Source: Spirulina sp. DLM2.Bin59 (GTDB lineage Bacteria; Cyanobacteriota; Cyanobacteriia; Cyanobacteriales; Spirulinaceae). From it: DNA of 10,926 nucleotides. The notes under the pieces are model-generated. The model worked only from the letters and a program-made list of their open reading frames with translations. It was not told the origin of the DNA and ran no database searches. The translations under genes and the position numbers were made by a program. Below are positions 6,657-10,926 of the stretch, piece after piece (position 1 is the first letter of the stretch; the number at the start of each line of letters is the position of its first letter). Location: contig RECT01000171.1 in NCBI GenBank assembly GCA_007693875.1, positions 1 through 10,926 on the forward strand, in the 5' to 3' direction.

Positions 6657-8248
6657 TCGCTAATCAAAAACTCCCACTCCGCCCCTTGACTACTGCCGAA
6701 CTTGAGCCGCATCCCCGACACTAACCGGATTTCTTGGTGATGAATTAATTGCCAATGCTTGCGTCGGTTCATCACATAGGTACCAAATCGCGAGGCATCC
6801 CGGAGAAAATAATGGCTGCCGTGGGACTCCGCCGCAGTGTCTCGGTAGAAAATCTCGCCGTGCTGTTGGCTCACGGCCTGCTCCTGAACCACCAAATCAT
6901 TATCCGGATGCCGACCCACCCGCATTGAGCCGCCGCGAATTGACCAGGTTTGATCACGGGCCTTCACCATCCGCATCACCCCCAAAGGGATCACTGGCCG
7001 CCCCCCCCCCTCCGGCAAAATCGTCGGTAACTCGGTGATCTCCCGCCGCACCCGCAGGAGTTGCCCGTTGAAATCCGGGTGCATGTAAAGAATCGGTAAA
7101 GTCCAAGCCGGTTGATTAAATTTGTACAAGGTCAGCAGTTGCTGACGGGCAATGGCCACCGCCTGATCCAGCGTGCAATGCTGGGTCAATGCCATGGTGA
7201 AATACTGAATAAATGTCAATGCCTCTGGATCGGCGATCGCATCCCGCATCCCCACCACCGCCGGGACACCGTGGTGAATCAACACCTCCGCTAAACTACT
7301 GCGGGGGACGGCGGTTTGTCCCTGCTGTTCGGGGTAGGCCCCCCAACAGGCATTAAACAGGGCTAAGGTGACGCGGGTTCGCACCAACACCTGGGCCAGT
7401 TCTGTGCCATTTAAGCTGGCCTGGGGATGAAGGAACAATAACCCCCCATCGGGGGCTGGCATCCCGTGGCCCGCATAGAAAAAAATATTGTAGCGGCCCC
7501 CCTCCAAACTGCGAATCAATTGTACTGGTGTCGGTTGCACCAACAGATCAATCTTCACAGGGGCAGAATCCTCCACCCCTTCCCCCCGGAGTAGGGGATT
7601 AATCACCTGCTGCAACAGTTCCGCCTCCTGTTGCAATTGCAATTCATCCCCTTGGGAATGACTCGGCTGCCCCAATACCAATAAAATCCGCAGTTCATCT
7701 TCAGTTTGCACCGGACTGAGGGGATCCACATCATTGGTGGTGCGGCTAAACAGGATGTCTTGGTTAAGGGCAATGGCTGGCTTCCCCGCCGCTGGTTGCA
7801 TCACCTCCCAAGGCAGGGGGATCAGGTTGGGGTCGCGAATGTCCAAGCGTAACCGCAGCAAAACCTTCCGCCCCTGGGCCATCCCACAACTCTGGGCAAA
7901 GGTACTCCGCACCGTCCCCTGCAACAACCAATGCCATAACTGCACCCCTAACTCCTGCATCAACCGCCCGCTTTGGCTAGTGCGCCCCCCTTTCACGGTG
8001 GGCTTAAAGGATTCCTGAATATTGCACCGGCTATGGATAACGGGCAAATGGGGCGATCGCTGCCCCAAGGTAAACATTTCCTGCCAAGCCACCCAGCACT
8101 GCGTTAACTCCACCGACCATTTATCATCATGGTGAACATATCCCCCCGGAAAAGGAGCCTTAATGACCCAAATGGCAAAGTGTTCAGGGCCCGCAGAGTC
8201 GAGCCGAACGAGGGCCAAGCTTAAATCCAAGGAGTCACTGTGCTGCAT
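6653..8248 (-). CDS. CHAT (caspase-like) protease domain fused to FHA domain
   Basis: This is a 531-residue predicted cytoplasmic signalling protein. An N-terminal region (about 1-125) is followed by the CHAT domain (about 125-395), of the caspase/separase clan of cysteine proteases. The catalytic pair is intact: H261 in FYAGHG and C301 in LFNACWGA. The LPWEVM segment (145-150) is also typical of CHAT proteins. After a linker comes a C-terminal FHA domain (about 434-528), which in other proteins binds phosphothreonine. It has GRHPDND (445-451), S460 and H463 of the SxxH motif, and RFGTYVMN (487-494), where the usual Asn before GT is Phe. The linker contains a G10 run at 7010-7001. The ATG at 8248 lies 9 bp after the stop of the PP2C gene, so the two are surely one operon and probably act together. 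The substrate of the protease is unknown. The stop overlaps that of the convergent lipoprotein gene by four bases (TTAA). Confidence 0.92.
   Translation of the reverse strand: MQHSDSLDLSLALVRLDSAGPEHFAIWVIKAPFPGGYVHHDDKWSVELTQCWVAWQEMFTLGQRSPHLPVIHSRCNIQESFKPTVKGGRTSQSGRLMQELGVQLWHWLLQGTVRSTFAQSCGMAQGRKVLLRLRLDIRDPNLIPLPWEVMQPAAGKPAIALNQDILFSRTTNDVDPLSPVQTEDELRILLVLGQPSHSQGDELQLQQEAELLQQVINPLLRGEGVEDSAPVKIDLLVQPTPVQLIRSLEGGRYNIFFYAGHGMPAPDGGLLFLHPQASLNGTELAQVLVRTRVTLALFNACWGAYPEQQGQTAVPRSSLAEVLIHHGVPAVVGMRDAIADPEALTFIQYFTMALTQHCTLDQAVAIARQQLLTLYKFNQPAWTLPILYMHPDFNGQLLRVRREITELPTILPEGGGRPVIPLGVMRMVKARDQTWSIRGGSMRVGRHPDNDLVVQEQAVSQQHGEIFYRDTAAESHGSHYFLRDASRFGTYVMNRRKHWQLIHHQEIRLVSGMRLKFGSSQGAEWEFLISD
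7001..7010 (-). repeat. G10 homopolymer inside the CHAT-FHA coding sequence
   Basis: Ten consecutive C on the plus strand are read as G in the gene: the third base of E413 and the codons of G414-G416. It is the longest mononucleotide run I found in the window; the next are 8 bases. It lies in the linker between the CHAT and FHA domains. Confidence 0.95.
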
Positions 8249-8257
8249 AGTGGGGAT

Positions 8258-10378
8258 TCACTCTAACGGGTCTTGGGGACGGCAATGAACGGAATTGACG
8301 AGGGGCATGACCTGGAGGTTGGGGCTTAGATCCCGTTGCACCCAGACGATTGGCGGTTGATTCACTGTGGGGCTACAGAGTTGGAGTTGCAGCCAAACTT
8401 CGCCATTGCTTAAGGTTTGCCGGTCTTTGAGGATAAAGTCAGTTTGAGCGGAGAGGTCAACGGTTTGGGCATCGGCAGCGGGTTCAAGGGGTAGGGTGAT
8501 GGTGCGGAGGATTTGGGCGTTGCCTCCGATCGCTAATTGGTTCAAGGGGATGGGGTCGCCGACGGCGGTGACGGGGGTATTGCCGGTGAGGCGATCAACC
8601 CATTGCCGCCATTCTGGAAAGAGGGAGTAGGAGACTGCCCCTAGGGAAATGAGGAGGATGGCAACAATGGCGGCGGTGAGGGCTGCGATCGGCCAGGGGC
8701 GGGCGGGGGCAGGCGAGGGCAGTGTTGTAACCGCCAAAGCCTCGGGCGCTGCTGCCTTGGGCAGGGGGGGGAGGGTGGGGCAGGGGTGGGGTTGGATTTG
8801 GCAATGGAGGAGGCCGACGGTGACGTTGTCATGGCCATTTTTTTGGTTGGCGATCGCCACCAGATGCGCCACCGCCGTAGCCAGATCCTGCTGGCCTTGC
8901 AGCACCGTTAATAATTCCGTCTGCCAATATTGCTCAATGCGATCGTAATCACTCAACCCATCGGAGCAGAGCAGAATGAGGCTATCCTCATCGAGAACGA
9001 GGCGATCTAAGTTGGGATAGAGGCGATTCGCGGGCCCCATCCCCAGGGCTTGGATTAATGCGCCGCCCCCAGGGAAAGAGACCGCATCCCGATACAAGGC
9101 ATAGCCTAAACGCACCTCCCGCGCCGCCACATCATCATCGAGGCTGATTTGATAGCAACCACTGCGGGTGATCCAGTAAATCCGGGAATCCCCCACATAG
9201 CCGAGGTAGAGGGAGGATTGCTGGGCGACAGCAGTAACCACCGTTGTCCCCATCCGTTCCCGCTCCTCGCGGTTTTCCGCGTCGTTGCGTTGACAGATTT
9301 TGTCGTTGGCTTCGGTAATGGCCTGCTCTAGGGAGGTGCGGATCGGGTCACTATCGGGAGCCGAGCTAGCTTCACGCCCCTGATCCGGGGAGGCAACGGC
9401 TTCCCGGAGGCGGTGCTGAATCGTTTCAATGGCAATCTGGGAGGCAATTTCTCCCCCCGCATGGCCGCCAATGCCATCGCAGACAATTACGGCGGGGGGG
9501 TCGGGTTGATCGGCGGTGAACTGTTTGGGGTGATCCGGGTGGCAAGCATCTTCGTTGTGATCCCGGGTGGGGCCGGCATCGGTTTGGGCGATCGCCCCAT
9601 AGCGGTATTGATGCTGACTCGCCAGGGAGGCGATCGCCCCATCTAAATGAGCGATCAATGCTGCCCCCTGGGCGATCGCCCCCACCTGGAGCTGCTGACA
9701 TAAGCTTTTGAAAAAATCCCGCCAGGGCGCCGCCGCTTCCCAAGCAGCCCAATATTGTCCCAATTGCGCCAAGGTGGGCGGCTGCTGATCCCGTTGCAAC
9801 TCCCGCAACCGTACCACCGGCCCATTCACCTGCAACAATTCCCCCTGTAAGAGGCTACTGGCCACCCCCTGGGCCAGCAATGGCTCCCATAGCCGCGCCA
9901 TCTGCCACAGCCAAGTCGCCTGGCGCAGGGCATTGGCCTGGCTCCATTGATGGGTCAACAAAGGCAATAAATGATCTCCCAGAAGTTGCACCGGGTGGGG
10001 CAAACTGCCCACCTCCAACAGCCAAAGCTCTGAGGTCAGTTGCCCATAGAGTTGGGGAATGTGGAGTTGTTGAGGGATCAGCTTTAAATAGGGCAAGAGA
10101 TGATCGGGAATCTGATCATCTCCTGGCATCTTGGGGGGAAAATAGGGATGCAAATCCAGCAGCAACCGAGGGGAAATCACCTCATAGCGATCGCCCTCCT
10201 GGGGAACCGTATCCCCTACCCTCGCTCCCACCGTCAAAGCAGGGGCAGGATCGCCAATCACCCACAGATACCGCCGCACCAATGGGGTATTACAGGCCTG
10301 ACAAAAGTTATGATGGCCGGGATTCCGCTGTTGACAGTCCCCATTGGCGCAGTAAAGGTAATCGGTAGCGGCTTCCAT
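8258..10378 (-). CDS. PP2C-type Ser/Thr phosphatase with N-terminal zinc ribbon and C-terminal membrane helix
   Basis: This metal-dependent phosphatase removes phosphate from serine or threonine (706 residues). An N-terminal four-cysteine zinc ribbon has C10, C15, C26 and C29, the same kind of motif found at the start of cyanobacterial four-Cys protein kinases. Residues about 64-230 resemble a decayed kinase fold without catalytic residues. The PP2C domain (about 258-528) has all main motifs: TRDHNED (271-277), DGIGGHAGG (301-309), GDSR (396-399), SDGL (472-475) and D517-N518, so it should be active. A proline-rich linker leads to one membrane helix (563-587) and a tail of about 119 residues, probably outside the cytoplasm, with C668 and C699. 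The gene starts 46 bp after ndhM, with no Shine-Dalgarno sequence, and is followed after 9 bp by the CHAT-FHA gene, whose FHA domain could bind the phosphoproteins this enzyme acts on. The kinase that would oppose it is not in the window. Confidence 0.93.
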   Translation of the reverse strand: MEAATDYLYCANGDCQQRNPGHHNFCQACNTPLVRRYLWVIGDPAPALTVGARVGDTVPQEGDRYEVISPRLLLDLHPYFPPKMPGDDQIPDHLLPYLKLIPQQLHIPQLYGQLTSELWLLEVGSLPHPVQLLGDHLLPLLTHQWSQANALRQATWLWQMARLWEPLLAQGVASSLLQGELLQVNGPVVRLRELQRDQQPPTLAQLGQYWAAWEAAAPWRDFFKSLCQQLQVGAIAQGAALIAHLDGAIASLASQHQYRYGAIAQTDAGPTRDHNEDACHPDHPKQFTADQPDPPAVIVCDGIGGHAGGEIASQIAIETIQHRLREAVASPDQGREASSAPDSDPIRTSLEQAITEANDKICQRNDAENREERERMGTTVVTAVAQQSSLYLGYVGDSRIYWITRSGCYQISLDDDVAAREVRLGYALYRDAVSFPGGGALIQALGMGPANRLYPNLDRLVLDEDSLILLCSDGLSDYDRIEQYWQTELLTVLQGQQDLATAVAHLVAIANQKNGHDNVTVGLLHCQIQPHPCPTLPPLPKAAAPEALAVTTLPSPAPARPWPIAALTAAIVAILLISLGAVSYSLFPEWRQWVDRLTGNTPVTAVGDPIPLNQLAIGGNAQILRTITLPLEPAADAQTVDLSAQTDFILKDRQTLSNGEVWLQLQLCSPTVNQPPIVWVQRDLSPNLQVMPLVNSVHCRPQDPLE
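9588..9679. repeat. Three HIP1 octamers spaced exactly 42 bp apart
   Basis: GCGATCGC occurs at 9588-9595, 9630-9637 and 9672-9679. All three are read in the same frame of the phosphatase gene and encode GAIA at residues 233, 247 and 261, a 14-residue period. HIP1 itself is the common cyanobacterial palindrome; at least 13 other copies are scattered singly through the window, for example at 1201, 1581 and 2471. Confidence 0.9.
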
Positions 10379-10424
10379 GGTGTTTCACAATCCAGCAACG
10401 GTGGGGCAACTCAAAATCATGGGC

Positions 10425-10781
10425 TTAATGGTACTCACCCCTCCCTTGTTCTGTCTCCATCCGGGGCAGGCCCATGCTGTAATTGAGGACGCGCCCTTGG
10501 AGGTTGTAGCTAATTTGCCCCTCTTCCAGGAGGTTGCGGATGAAGTGCTCCAGATCTGAGCCAATGCGCCGCAGGTTGTATTCCGTCAAATCTTCACCAT
10601 TGGCGGCTTCCACCAAAGCGTCAAACTGGCGATGTACCCGTTGGCGGGCTTCTTCTGTCCAGTTAAATTCCTTATCGGGATCAATGTCCAGGGCTAAAAC
10701 CCGTTCACTGGGGATCAGTTCATTATCTTTAACTTCGGCGGTAAAGATGCGAATATGGCGCGTCGTCGATTTTAACAGCAT
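10425..10781 (-). CDS. ndhM: NAD(P)H-quinone oxidoreductase subunit M (NDH-1 complex)
   Basis: NdhM is a small peripheral subunit of the NDH-1 complex of cyanobacteria and chloroplasts, which feeds electrons from ferredoxin into the plastoquinone pool for respiration, cyclic electron flow and CO2 uptake. It has no counterpart in the minimal bacterial complex I. The 118-residue product matches the family along its full length as I remember it: the N terminus MLLKSTTRHIRIFTAEV, the central EFNW and DLTEYNLRRIGSDLEHFIR segments, and RVLNYSMGLPR near the C terminus. There is no membrane segment, as expected for a subunit at the membrane-matrix arm junction. The ATG at 10781 begins at the conserved N terminus; no Shine-Dalgarno sequence is present. 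The phosphatase gene follows after 46 bp on the same strand, so some read-through into it is possible. Confidence 0.96.
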   Translation of the reverse strand: MLLKSTTRHIRIFTAEVKDNELIPSERVLALDIDPDKEFNWTEEARQRVHRQFDALVEAANGEDLTEYNLRRIGSDLEHFIRNLLEEGQISYNLQGRVLNYSMGLPRMETEQGRGEYH

Positions 10782-10829
10782 AGGTTAATGGATTCAGGTG
10801 GCGGCAGGAATACCCAGCCGGTTTTATCT

Positions 10830-10858
10830 ATTTTGCCACCCTTATCGGGGAATTTGAA
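10830..10858 (-). promoter_or_regulatory. Candidate sigma-70-type promoter for ndhM
   Basis: On the minus strand TTCAAA (10858-10853) is separated by 17 bases from CAAAAT (10835-10830); each hexamer matches the consensus at 4 of 6 positions. Transcription would start about 42 bases before the ndhM ATG. Spacing and position are good, sequence matches only moderate. Confidence 0.3.
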
Positions 10859-10876
10859 CAAAATTAGCGATGCATT

Positions 10877-10900
10877 CCCCCACCTCGGAACAGGTGGGGG
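10877..10900. repeat. Perfect inverted repeat, 9-bp stem and 6-base loop
   Basis: CCCCCACCT at 10877-10885 pairs with AGGTGGGGG at 10892-10900 around CGGAAC. It lies upstream of ndhM near the window edge. No T-run follows on either strand. It could be an imperfect terminator of a gene beyond the edge, the subterminal hairpin of an insertion sequence, or a regulatory site. The remaining bases to 10926 hold no coding region that I can support. Confidence 0.7.
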
Positions 10901-10926
10901 TCAAGGAGCGGCGGTTTCTATGTTAT

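Noticed and set aside
9880..10368. 162-codon plus-strand open frame opposite the phosphatase N terminus
   Set aside because: Low-complexity composition with many Pro, Ser and Lys and no recognisable motif, antisense to the zinc ribbon and the region after it.

Overview
This window is chromosomal DNA from a cyanobacterium. The palindrome GCGATCGC (HIP1) occurs at least 16 times in 10.9 kb, where well under one copy would be expected by chance. The window also encodes NdhM, a small NDH-1 subunit confined to the cyanobacterial and chloroplast complex. Start codons mostly lack Shine-Dalgarno sequences, which also fits cyanobacteria. I do not assign a genus.

Left part, plus strand: the 3' part of a class III adenylate cyclase with a GAF sensor domain is cut by the window edge (to 951). 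A complete Zn/Cd/Pb-type P1B ATPase follows (985-3117). Middle part, minus strand: an SPFH/stomatin-family membrane protein (4047-3175) converges on the ATPase. Upstream of it is a 213-bp intergenic region with a dispersed hairpin repeat and a heptamer array. Next come an alpha-E (DUF403) protein (5214-4261) and a creatininase-family amidohydrolase (5999-5253), 38 bp apart and probably co-transcribed. A divergent plus-strand gene (6102-6656) encodes a small helical lipoprotein; a second heptamer array lies just before its start codon.

Right part, minus strand: ndhM (10781-10425), then a 706-residue PP2C phosphatase (10378-8258), then a CHAT-FHA protein (8248-6653). The phosphatase has a four-cysteine zinc ribbon, a region that looks like a decayed protein kinase fold, the PP2C domain, one membrane helix and an extracytoplasmic tail. 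Only 9 bp separate it from the CHAT-FHA gene, which joins a caspase-like protease domain to a phosphothreonine-binding domain. The pair looks like a signalling module in which phosphorylation state could control a protease.

The most notable detail is a run of ten G residues in the coding strand of the CHAT-FHA gene, exactly in the linker between the two domains. Gain or loss of one base leads to a stop codon before the FHA domain in either alternative frame, so slippage would yield a CHAT-only protein. There are no tRNA or rRNA genes, CRISPR arrays or transposase genes in the window. No gene-free stretch exceeds 300 bases.
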